NCBI GenBank assembly: GCA_027886175.1
Contig: JAJNNQ010000029.1
Location: 3,714,501-3,778,500 of the forward strand
Source: Phylloscopus collybita
Taxonomy: Eukaryota; Chordata; Aves; Passeriformes; Phylloscopidae
Direction: 5' to 3'
Length of the DNA: 64,000 bases
Below are positions 36,458 to 48,225 of the stretch, one piece after another (the first letter of the stretch is position 1; each line of letters begins with the position of its first letter). Below the pieces are notes generated by a model. It was not told the DNA's origin and ran no database searches. It was given only the letters and a program-made list of their open reading frames with translations. The translations under genes and the position numbers were made by a program.

Positions 36458-39400
36458 GTAAGTGAATGAATCCTTCCCAGGACTGCTTTGAATTAAATTG
36501 ATGATTTAAAGGTGTTACATCTATAGCATAGACACACTGTCAATTCTGTCATTTAAGAAACTGCTCCAAACACAACTTGCATACATATTGTGTGGAAGTG
36601 TATATGATTCTAATTATAACACAGTCAGTGTTACTCTAGTTTTAAATCTTAGAAGGATGAGGATGATTTTACATTTGATAGTCTTGATGCTCTTAACCTC
36701 CTAGATTCACCAGGTGTAGTATCCTTGAATAATGAGCAGCAACCTCAAATCAGAAGGGAAGCAAGTGTGGTTATTAAAAATAAAGGACCTTTCATTAGGA
36801 TAAAATAAATAACTTGGAAAAATGCCATGATTTGTTTTGAAAGCAACTTGTATTTGTTCTGTTATTTTATTTTTTGGTTTTGTTTAATCTCCTGCCTCTG
36901 AAGAATTCAATTGTATCCAAACCTTCTTCAAAGTCAGAGAGAGAAGGGGCAGTGCTTGTGTGTGGATTTATATTTAATGACTTAAAAATGAATATCAAAC
37001 TTTAATCCCAAAATTAGAGTTTTACATGGCACATCTGTTCATATTTTATGCATTTCCACACTGAATTAACAAAGCACATCAGCATGTAAATAGCTTGCAG
37101 CACATCAATGCTTAATACTTTTCATTGCTGATTAACAATTTGAGGGTGCAGTTCTGTTGTGTCCTTCCTTTTTCCATGGGTCCATATAAAAATATGGTAA
37201 AAAAATAAATGGAATTGTTAATATTTCATTATAATCTTTTAGTCCTCACAACTTGTGAGAATGTAGTGGCCTCTTCATTATTTATGTATGTCTCTGCTAA
37301 AGCTGAAGATACTTTTAGATTTCTCTAGAGAGATAATTTCTTACTTACTTGTTTATTTTGCATGTCAGATTATCTATGTATGCATGTAATACTAGGATGT
37401 ACAAATTACTGTAAAATAATTGATGATGATGCACACTTTTATGTTAGTAAACAACTTTTGTTGATTTAAAAGCAGTAGTCTTAGAAATATGTTCTCACTA
37501 TCGTTTAGGTGGCCTTGGGTGCCTCTATATAGCTGTTTAGTGGGCTGTACCACCTACCATGAAAATTTGAACAATTTAACACTAAGTAAAATCACCCTTA
37601 TATTTTTCCTGTCTTTAATGTTTTTCGGGAGGCTTTTACTGAGGTTAGTATACTTTTAATTCAAAGTGTGGCAATGCTTGAATGCCAAAGTAAATGACAC
37701 AAAAAAAACCCTCTGCCTTTTCTAACATAGTCTCACTGATTCCTTGTGTTCTTCATAATGAAATAGGATAGGCACAGTAGTATGCAGTTAGTTATCAAAC
37801 AGAGCAAAATTTGTCCATTTTGCTTTTTAGTAGCATAACATACACATGTGCATTAATGATATTAAGTGGTCAGGGGGAGATATACTCAGTCTACTACAGT
37901 GAAAAAAGCCCAATTGTCTTAATCTACCACATTGACTCATCTGATTCATGTAACAAAATTGATGTTGCTGGTATAAGAAAAAGTATCAGGTAAGCAGGGG
38001 CAAACAGTTGGAGATGGATGGAGGTGGGACTATTGCTTTTGTTTTATATTGAAACTAACATGTCAAGTATTTGATTCAAACTGCCCTGTAATCTGCAAAA
38101 ATTATTCCACCTATGCGTTTCAATCACCCCTAATAGCCCCTGTGACTTGATGGGTCAAGTGTTAACCCAAAGGTTAGGAAAGAGAGCATGGAGGAATTCA
38201 AAACATAAACATATCTTACTAGCTATTTTCATCATTCAGCATTTACTTGGTTACCTAAAGTGGATGTAATACAACATGAGAATACAGCAGTTGAGATTAA
38301 AGGAAAGGGTATTATTAAATTGTTTTCTATAATTCGTAGAATTTCTTCTGGCGTCTACTGCCCAGTGGACATCATCACAAAACTTTTTTGAAGAAAGTGG
38401 TTTTATTTCTCTTTCCTGATCATCACTGTAATTCTAGTCACCAGCACTTGTGATACTATAAGGAGTATCATGCTTGTTTTTACAGAAGAAACTAAATTAA
38501 ATGTTTTGCTACTCTTTTGCTACTCTTTTCTTTTGCCCTCTGTGACAATGATTTATATTTAAAAAAACAAAGAAAATGCAAAGTTGTATCTGATTAGAAA
38601 TTACATTATTTGGTCAAGTTAGTGTTGAATCTCTTCTTCCCGTTGCTTTTATAGCTATGTACACTGACTATTAAATTACACCTTTCTTTTTCTGTCATGA
38701 TGAGTGTGAGTTCCTGAGGAGTACTGGGGCCTTTCAGTGCATCTTCAGCTAAAGTCATTGGTCAGAAGGCTGATCTTAAGTCTTTTGGTTTTAGCTACTA
38801 AACTGCATTTTCAAAGTGGCAACGAATGTATTTAATGTGTAATGTATTTAATGCTAGCTTAGTTTCTAACTTTCCTGCCATTGCCATAGAAAAGCTGTGT
38901 TGTTTTTAATGGCAGGAGTGCTACCCTCTTGAATTGAATTATTACTACACTTCTGGAACTAAGATTGTGCAGGTCTGTAAGTCCTGTAAAAGAATAAAAT
39001 GTGAAAAATTTATTGACATTAAATTAGAGTGTGCAGTGTAGACTTCAGTGTTTTTAGGATTAGATGCTACTTAAAATGGTAGATATTTTTGGTTTTGTTT
39101 ATGATTCTGAGCCTTAGTGTTGGAGCCAAGATACATGCTGCCACAGATTGCTCACTAATAAAAACAATCATGACCTGGTGAAACCAGTCTCTTAGAAAGT
39201 TACTTAGTTTCTCCAGCTGGCCTTCTCTGAGCAGAGATTTCTAGAGCTGTGAAGTATGTATGATTTTAAGATAGACTTCTCTGTGGTGTGGCTAGAACAG
39301 CTGCGTTTCACTGCACATTACTCTTGCAATCACATTGCTGCACATGAGAGTTTTTCTGAAGCAGGTTTCCTTTTTATTAACTTGGCCACACCTTCTTCTT

Positions 39401-40959
39401 TGCTCTCAGTTTATAAGATGTGTTTATGAATTGTTTATGACTCTGGAATTTATTTCCAATGCTACTTAATTGTATTGTATTGGAAGGCCATACATACTTA
39501 TGAGAGTAAGGCCCATCCCTTGTGTTAGCCCATCCCTTTTCACATTGGCTAAAAAAAAAGGAAGTTACTACCCTTTTTAAAATTCTTGGCTTTTTAAAAA
39601 TTATTTTTTAGATTTATTTTTTTCCGTGCTTTAGTATCCCTCAAATGAATACAAAGGAACAAGACAGTATATACGTAACAGCATAAACATAGGAGTGGAA
39701 GACCTCTAAGGTTTGCTATGTGTTTTTAGAGGTGTTTTCTTTTTTTTTTTGCTTGGCTGAATTTTCCTGTCTGAAAATGTAGTTCTTTTGCAAATTTGTA
39801 CCCTGTGCATGACCATATCTATCCCCATCTTTCTTATAACCCCCTCTTTAAATATTGGTAGGCTTCAGTAAGGTCTTAAGACCTTAAAATAAGACCTTTC
39901 TTCTTTGTCTATTTTATGGGTAGAAATGTGTGTTGTAAGATATATGGCTTATATGTATTTGCTAAAATATATTATGCTGAATATGTCAGGCAAAGTTCAA
40001 AAGTGGGAACTGTTGTTTTCAGAGTAATGACAGCACTGTTGCTTATTATGGTAGCTGTTACTTAGAAACTTAGAAATGGTGGTGTATATTTTTATATACC
40101 AGTAGATGGCATTCTTCATATTACATCTAGGTACACATAGATTCATTTTATATTAATATGTACACAGTTTTCTGCTTCTCAGCATTTTAACAAATATGCT
40201 TCCAGGGAAAGCTGAATGTTTTTTTTAACAATAGTCTCAAGTTTAGAAGCCAGCTTCCTGCTGCTCTTATTGTGTGGCATTGTTTCAACTCTTAGTTTCT
40301 AATGCTAGTGAGAATTCTGTGTTAAGATTCCTGACATTTTTGGCAACCGTGCAGGATCCTCACTAATAAGAAAATTAATTTCATTATCTTCTTTGCTGTA
40401 TTCACAGAGCATTTAGTTGAACCAAGGTTTTTTTTAATTTTGCTGCCCATAATTTTTCCGCAGATGTGCAAGAACTCTAGCTGTGTTTTTTACTTGTTTT
40501 GATATTGACTGATTCTTGATTTATGGAGGGTTTTAGCACTTAGGACTTTCTATCCAAGGATCTGTTACATTAAAGAGTGAACAGTTTATGTGTGAACATT
40601 TCAAACCTTAGTTCTGAAGTACTTAAAATGAAAAACTCACCATGGAAATAGCTTGAGTAAAAAGAAGCGTAAAGAAACATCTCCTTTTCTCTCACCTCCT
40701 CTTCTCATTCTTATAAAATTACAAGTATTATTCTGAACAGCACAGGTATTTTTTGTATTTCCCCTTCTTTATTTTTTCTTATTACATAGTTTCCTAGTAA
40801 CTCATTTATCTGTGGTCATGCTTTGTATTTTTTAAGGACAAATTATCTATCCTGAATGTTCATTTTATGTCTCTCATCATATTACTTGGTTTGCTGCGCC
40901 CATGTTTTAATTTATTCTGTTACCTTTTATTTGCTGCTGCTGCTTTCACGAGTTTATTT

Positions 40960-41170
40960 TCTGTAGGCCCGAGAGTCTCTCCACGATGTCGGGTACAAGA
41001 AATCGCGTTCTTTTTGGTCTCTCGCTAGGAGCCAGCCTTCCTCAGGGCATTAGCACAGGCGCGGTCAGCTGCGAGAGCCGGCGCCGCTCGGAGCCAGGAG
41101 ATGGCGATCTCTGCTCTGAGTGCTCGCCGGGCTGTCCGGCAGGCATCCCTGCGTGCACAGGGGTGTATCT
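40960..41170. promoter_or_regulatory. CpG-rich patch inside FANCC intron 4
   Basis: About 210 bp with about 18 CpGs by eye count, including ccggcgccgctcgg, in the middle of an AT-rich intron. A 65-codon reading frame (40986-41183, starting MSGTRNRVLFG) lies over it and has no recognised domain. It sits about 130 bp upstream of a minus-strand CR1 copy but does not look like the CR1 body. Options are an internal promoter or enhancer, an unmethylated transposon remnant or a GC-rich retrocopy piece. Confidence 0.5.
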
Positions 41171-41294
41171 TAGATGTTGTTAGGGGTTAAACTAATGCTA
41201 GTGTTGTTGTGGCCCTTCCCAGGTGTTCCCTGCATGTGTTTTGATAAAAAGTCAGTATTTTATGGTGGGTTGCCAATAATTGGTTAAACTTGCC

Positions 41295-41818
41295 GTGGAA
41301 TTGCCTGGGTTGGAAAGGTCCTGCTAAATCACGTTACTCAGAGCTCCATCCAGCTTGAAAACTTCCAGGATTGAGGCATTCACAGCTTATCTGGTAAACC
41401 TGCTGTGCCAGTGCTTTAATACCCTCACAGTAAAGAATTTCTTCTTAATATCAAATACAAGCCTACTCTTAGTTTAAATCTATTTCCCCTTGTCCTGTTG
41501 TGTTTATGAGACCACATGCTCTCATAAAAAGTCTCTCCATCTTTTTTATAGTCTCCCTTCAGGTGCTGGAAGGCTACAATTACTTCACCCAAAGCTTTCT
41601 CTTCTCCAGGTTCATCCCAATTTTCTCAGCCTTTCGTCATAGAAGCGGTGCTCCATCCCTCTGATCATCTTGGTGTCCCTCCTCTGGACTCTCTCCAACA
41701 GGTCCATGTCCTTCCTGTGCTGGGACTCCAGTTCCCAACTGGAACCCTGCATCCTGTCCTTCCAGGGCTGGATGCAGGGTTCCAGTTGGGGTCTCACCAT
41801 AGCAGAGCAGAGGGTGAA
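41295..41818 (-). mobile_element. CR1 LINE 3' fragment containing a hairpin
   Basis: The reverse complement of the CR1 3' region, from tgcctgggttggaaaggtcc at the left to gggtctcaccatagcagagc at the right, with ctggactctctccaacaggt in between. The 57 bases at 41734-41790 form an inverted repeat not expected in the CR1 consensus. Confidence 0.9.
41734..41790. repeat. Perfect 21-bp inverted repeat, 15-nt loop
   Basis: The left arm at 41734-41754 (core aactggaaccctgcatcc) is exactly complementary to the right arm at 41770-41790 (core ggatgcagggttccagtt). The loop is tgtccttccagggct. It lies within a CR1 copy, so one arm is probably original CR1 sequence and the other was made locally by an inverted copy. 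Confidence 0.95.
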
Positions 41819-44169
41819 AATAAAAACTGGGAATTAGCTGTTGTACATTATACTTTATCTTTAGCTATTCTGTGTTACAGAAGTTTTTCTTTCTCAGTTA
41901 AGAGAAATCATTAAATAAATATGTCTCATAAAAAAGGAAACAAGAACAGTTCCCATATTTCCTGCTGCTAATGGGTGCCTGTTCTGGAGGCTTTTGTTAA
42001 CACACAAGAGATTCTGAATAATTACAGGCTTGTGATCCCTTTTGTCATATTGCATTGTTTGTTTGTAGTTTTTTTAGGTTATTCATATAACTTATGATCG
42101 GTTAAAGCCTAGAATCACTGGAACATGTATTTTTAGATTTTTTTTTTTGTTATGCCATGCAATTATTAATGTTCTTAACATTCAAGAAAATTTTAATCCT
42201 ATTTTTAATCCTACATAGGCTTATATCCTATGGAGAGGGTGGGAAATGCAGATTTTAATGTCATATGTAAGTTGATAAGCCATCAGAATTGGATCCAACA
42301 AACCCCAGTCTTACGAACTTAAAGGCTGACTCACAGCTGAGAGATCATAGTGTAAATCAGAATTTGGAACAAGTGGTGAGCTACATGTTAGCAGATATAG
42401 ACCAAAGTTGTAATGGGTTGTATTAATCAAGCACCAATTGGACAATTATAGCCAAAAGAAAAGAAAAATGGTTATGTTAATCAAAACTAAAGCCTGAGAA
42501 AAGTGAATAATCATTTTGTCAGGGCCATTTATCTAAGCAAATCTGGAGAGAGAGGAAAAAAGGTGAGCTGAAAGGGCATGCAGATCTAAAAATATTTGAT
42601 GGAACTGAATAACTTTTGCCAGAAGCTGGGACAGTGAACAAAACAAAACAAATCTTCCTGTTCAGTAGAGTAGTACTCAAAGTGCCGAACAAAGCTGAAG
42701 AGGCCCAGATACTATGTGACTTTCCTGAAGGCCATCTGTTCCAAAGAATAGCTGGCATATTTTTTGGCAATATACAAAGCCAACCCAACAGCAATGAAAG
42801 ATTACTCATTTAAATATATAAGAAGAGAATGTGTGATAACACAAAAAGAGGGATGTTTCTAGCTGGTGCCAGATATTAAGTTTTCCATAACATCAGGCTG
42901 AAAAACAGTTCCAGTTCAGCCCTCTCCACAGGGAAAGCTGTGTTTGTTTACTTGGGTACAGCAGTCACCAGATGGCAGGGACATATTTTCTAAAAGCCAA
43001 GAAGTTCTATGATTCTGGAAGAAAATAATAGTACCCAAATCCAACAATAAGTGAGGATGGTCAGAAGCTCCAAGTAATTTTTGAAAGAAGCAGAATTCCT
43101 GAGCTAAGTGAAACAAGCACAAAGGGTTTTGCACAGGCGTAACACACCTGTGGAGAAGAGTAGAGCAAGACAGATTGTACTAAGAATATCATGCATGTAG
43201 ATGGACTGTGTAAAAAGTCTTCTGAATATCCTTCTTCAAGTGGCCTGAACCACCCTTATGTTAAGTGTACTCGTGTGCAAAATTCTTCAGGAAGCAATCT
43301 GTGCAGATCTTGAAAGGTTTTCAAAACAGAATGAAATAAATAAGTTATGAAAAAGAATCCTCAGTTTTTGTGACCATCTCTGTAAACCCTGGAGATCGTT
43401 TCACTGCATTCATGTCAGTTTAAACAGGAAAATGCTGCTGTTTGTGCCATAGGCCTAACAAAAGCAAGAGTAAGAAATCCTAGTCATCTACTGGCCTCAG
43501 TTCATGCAGTAAAATGCTTGTGGGGATTTTTTTTTGTGAAAATCGAGCTTCTTCTTAAATAATAATAAACCGGTTGTGGCCAAAAGGTTTGAGAATAAAT
43601 TCAGAAATGAAACACTGTTCACCTCATAAGTATTGCATTTGCAAAGGTAAATTCAGACCCTGAACAGAATTGCTCTTGGCTGGAAAATTCAGTAAGCATT
43701 TGGAAAAAACTTCAGTGAGGCAAAATGTAAATGTACATCAACTCCATATTCATGTGAGATCTGAGAGGAATCAATAGAGAGGCTAATTGAAAATACTTAT
43801 TAGTGACAGCTAGTGAACTTGTGCATTGAGACCATTATATTTCAGGGGCAATTGAGAGTAGTTCAATGACACTGTTGCAGTTGGTATGAAGATAGGCTGC
43901 TCCACAGGGGAAGGGAAGACAGGATCTGCAGTGTAGGTGAGGAGAAGGCAGGTGCAGCTGTGCCTTGACACAGAAATGGCACAGTGGCACGCGAAGAGCA
44001 AAACAAGTCCAGTGGCAATCACCAGGACTGAGTGAGTCCTGCCACACCAGGCTCACAGTGATGAGGCAGGCTCAAGGTTTAGCTGTGAAGTCATGGCCAG
44101 GGGTCAGGCTCCAGGGCAGCAGTGTGTATGGCCAGCCACAGGCACGGCTGCAGCATAGCTCAGGCAAGG

Positions 44170-44257
44170 GCCTTGAAAGTGTCCCTGCCTATGGTGGGTG
44201 GATTGGAATTACACCTTCAAGGTCCCCTTCCAACCTAAACCATTTTGTGATTCTGTG
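44170..44257 (+). mobile_element. CR1 LINE 3' terminus, plus orientation
   Basis: Short 3' end with gtccctgcctatggtgggtg, tcaaggtccccttccaacct and the terminal ccattttgtgattctgtg. It is strongly 5'-truncated. Confidence 0.85.
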
Positions 44258-47200
44258 TAAGTTGTACACAGAATTGGAATGACAATATTTTCTTCTTAGG
44301 TAAAGAATGTTGATTTGATTTTGGGGCCAATATACTTTCCATCATTCAAATTCATTACCTACTATTTTTATTTGTATGCACGCACAGTTAGGATAACATT
44401 AGGAATTGTTAGGAAAAGATATGTCAAAAGTAATCCAAACATAATGTAAAGAGCATTTCTCTTATTTTCCTAAAAGGTATTCTTTTAATAATTAATTCTT
44501 TATAGAAGAAAATCTTTAAGTTCACATTTTTCTAGGAGACAGGAATTTAAGCTAACATGAAGAAAATATGTAGTGCACAAATTAGAATGAAGCTCAATAT
44601 CTGTTCTTTAGCTTGCTTTTTTATGTTAGGAAGAGCTTGAATCACTTGTGAATTGTTATTTCACAGGGGAAATGGGCCCCAAGACCATCTGATGGAAGAA
44701 GTATTAAAATAATGTTGGATTTATAATAAAGGATATCTCTATGAGATAAGAATACTACTTTAGTGACATATATGGGTAATGTGTCTATTAAGAGGCTTAT
44801 GGGTTGCTAGAGGACACAGTGAGAAACATATTTTTTCCTTCTTATCTAGACAACTTTGAAAGAAGGAGATTAAGAGCTAAATAGAGATATCTTGAGTTAA
44901 AATTATGAACATACTTCACCTGCTATTTATTACTGAGAAAGTTAAATTGGAAAGAATCTTTGTCATAGAGCATAGGTTTTAGCAGGGTTCTATTACAAAT
45001 ACAGCATTTTCAAATTTTTTTTGTCATTTCCCCTCTTTAAAAGGAAAAAAAATAATAGTGTTTGGACTAAGATAAATAACTATTTTTGACTATTTCTTAC
45101 CTTTGTGATAATATCACTACAATATTTTACCATGAAGAAACATAATCAGAAGGGAATGTAAGAGGGATGGGAAGGTGTGGAGCAGGGGATTTGGTTTTCC
45201 TTAGCAGTGTTAGGGAGAAGGACGTCTGTGTTCCAGGAGGCATGCATCCAAGAGACAAATGGAAAATGTTAAGTTTCCTGGAGGCCAAAGTAGTTCAAAG
45301 TTACTTAATCACTTTCTGAGACTCACTCTTGTGGTTTTATGGATCTTACGGGTTTTTTGGTTATGTTTGGAAGTGTTGTCGTTCCTCCTCTAACCTGTGC
45401 AAATAATCATCAGGAACTTTGATCACTGCAGAGATCATAGTGTATTCCTTCAGATGAAAGATATCTGACAGTGATTAAAGTATGTATCTTGTTTATACTT
45501 TTCCTATTAATTTTTTCCATGTTTTTCACTGATCCTTCAAGAGTCTTTGTAGCAGTTTTCCTCAGTCACTCTATATGGAATTTACCCTTGCCTTCTGTCA
45601 GCAGCTTACGTCTAAGAGGATCTAAAGATACTTTCCTCAAAGTGGTCTGGAGTGCTTGGAGATAAATGGGCTTTTACTCAGTCCTTGATTGTTTTCATTC
45701 AGCCTTGCTTGTGATATATCCTTTTTCCCTCTTGCTTGCTGGTGGCACACTGGTTAGTGCAATACCTCATAGTTACAGCCTCATAGTTACATAGTTACAT
45801 ACCGACAGCCGGTAGGCAAGCTGTGCTTTTCACAGGAGCGTCTACAGCAACTCCTGGCAAAATTGTTGAAATTGTACAAGCTACCTCTACCACTTGTTTG
45901 AGAAGAGTGCAATAACAGATGTGTTGTGCACAGTAGTGTTGTACTGCTTAATTTTGTGTGATAAAACACCAAGCAAAATCAAGAGAATGCATGTAATATA
46001 AGTTTTGAACTCCTTTACCACTTAATGCAGAGATCAGAATTCAAAATAAAATTTCTGCTTAGAGAACTGCTACTAATTTTGGTGTTTAGGGTTTATTTAG
46101 TTGTTTTCAAAGTTGGTGTTGCTATTAGATATTAAATATTCTTATAGAGGAAGGGAGCAGTTATAATCCTAGGGTCATCTGAAATGTTCAGTGTATGTAA
46201 TAACAAAGTGACAGATAGAATTCTGGTGTATTAGTGCTCTCTAGATACATGTCATATGTAGAATTCACATGGTTTTTGTGCTTCAAAGATCTAAAGCAAC
46301 AACTTATCTCATTATAAAGATGTGGGTGAATAGGTGGTGTGTCAGACTATGTCTTTGGCAGTTAGATTAAAGTGAGTATTTCAGTGGTAGATCTACTTTC
46401 TTTATGTCACTGACTATCTTATAAGGCAATATGTTTCCGTAAACTTAAAAAGGAAGTATTTAAAATATCCAGTTTTCAGACCATTTGTGCACATTAAAAA
46501 TAACTTGCTATTCAGGTTCAATGGTATTCTTGTTGGACAGTGCTTATACTGGGGTCTTGCCACAACAGATGCAATAGATTAAAAGAAGACTGCAAGTATA
46601 ATAATTACAGCATGGAACAGTCTGCTGGCAGATAAAATGTAACATTCTCTTTAATCATAGTGCTTACTGTAGTGTGGGTGGCCACAGGCTGCAAACGTTT
46701 CAGTCAATCCCTTCTCCATGCAGGAGTGGTTGTAAAACAGAGCTGAAGTAAACAGCATTCCACAGACCATTAAGGGGTTTTAATTTTGAAAAAATATTCA
46801 CCCCTCCTTTTGGCTGCTTGCTTCTGTCAGCTGTTACCTACCAAATCAGTTCTGCTTGAACTAAATAGTATATAATCTACTATCTACAGGCTCTTAAAAA
46901 AGTTTGTTGTGCTCTGTTGTGGCTTTTGTTATTAAAATATATACTACTTTAAAACCTGAATGTTTTGTTGGTTTTTGCAGCAAGAAACAACCTCTGCCCG
47001 TACATTAAATGCTGTATTATGTTTAATTTAAAACCTTTTCATCTTGTTTTCATTCTCCCATTTTTTTTTCTTCAATGCCCACTGTGTGCCCACAATGCCC
47101 ACTTCAATGCCCGCTGTTTCTGTAAAATGCTTTATTGTCTCTCTAGCCATTAGCACAATATCTTTTCTGCAACCAAAATGAAGGGGAACTTTCTGGTGTT

Positions 47201-48149
47201 TTTTAACCTTGTTGCCAGTTTACTCCTTTGGAAGCTGATTTCATGTCCTTGATGTTTGATGTATAGTCGTCTGGAATCTGAGTTTCATGGAACAGATTTA
47301 AGCAGCTAAACTTGGTGTCATGAAAATAGTCACACAGTACTTACAGGTCTTTTTTGAAGTATATAATTATCTGAGGGCAGATAATTTAATTTCATTTTAT
47401 AAGTGCATGAAAGGTTATGTTTTGGTGGATGAGTTTTTGCATTGTAATTAACCATATGTGGAATCAAGTATGTAAATGAGCTTGAAAGAAATGTCTTAAG
47501 TGTCAGTGGGTAACAGATGGTTCAAAGTGAATTTTCTTTTGAGTCAGAATGGAGGACAAAAGACTTATGTGTAACAAAAGCATGTGTTTAGGAACTGACA
47601 TAATTAATTAAAGCTTAATGACTTAATGAACTCTTAACGTGGTAGGGTACTTCTCAAATTTTAAATTATTAGGTAAAATTTAGTTTAAAGAATCAAGTTG
47701 GCTTGCTTTGCAATGTGTCCCAAGGGAGTAAAGATCAATACAGTCACTTTTCCCTGTCCTTTGTGCAATCAGTTTGTGTCCCAGATGCCATGGACTTTAT
47801 CCTGTTGAAGTGAGTGCACTTCCTAAGATGTACACACCTTAGGAAACCCACATCTCATAGCAGTGTTTGCTACAAATTTGATGTGTGTACCTCTTAAACT
47901 TGCTAATGTACGCATCTGTTATACCCCAGCATTCTTAGGTATGGTTAAGTATGGGTGAAAGGAAATACTGTGGTGAAAATGGAATTGACTGAGGAATCAA
48001 AGATGAGTAATTGATACAGTGGTAGTATAGATATAGGTTTTCTAGTAGAATATATTCTAAAGAAATTTTATTTTGAAGGAACAGGAGGGTGATAAAAATG
48101 TTGAACTTATTTGTACAAGAATAAGTTTTTTATTCTTTATTCTATTTAA

Positions 48150-48225
48150 GATCTTTTTAACATAGAGAACATTTTCTGTGTTAACATTTTTAAAGGCTGG
48201 ATCTTTTTAACATAGAAAACATTTT
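48150..48225. repeat. 26-bp direct repeat with 50-bp period
   Basis: The segment gatctttttaacatagagaa at 48150 recurs at 48200 as gatctttttaacatagaaaa. The 26-base copies differ at one position, which fits a local 50-bp tandem duplication. Confidence 0.9.
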
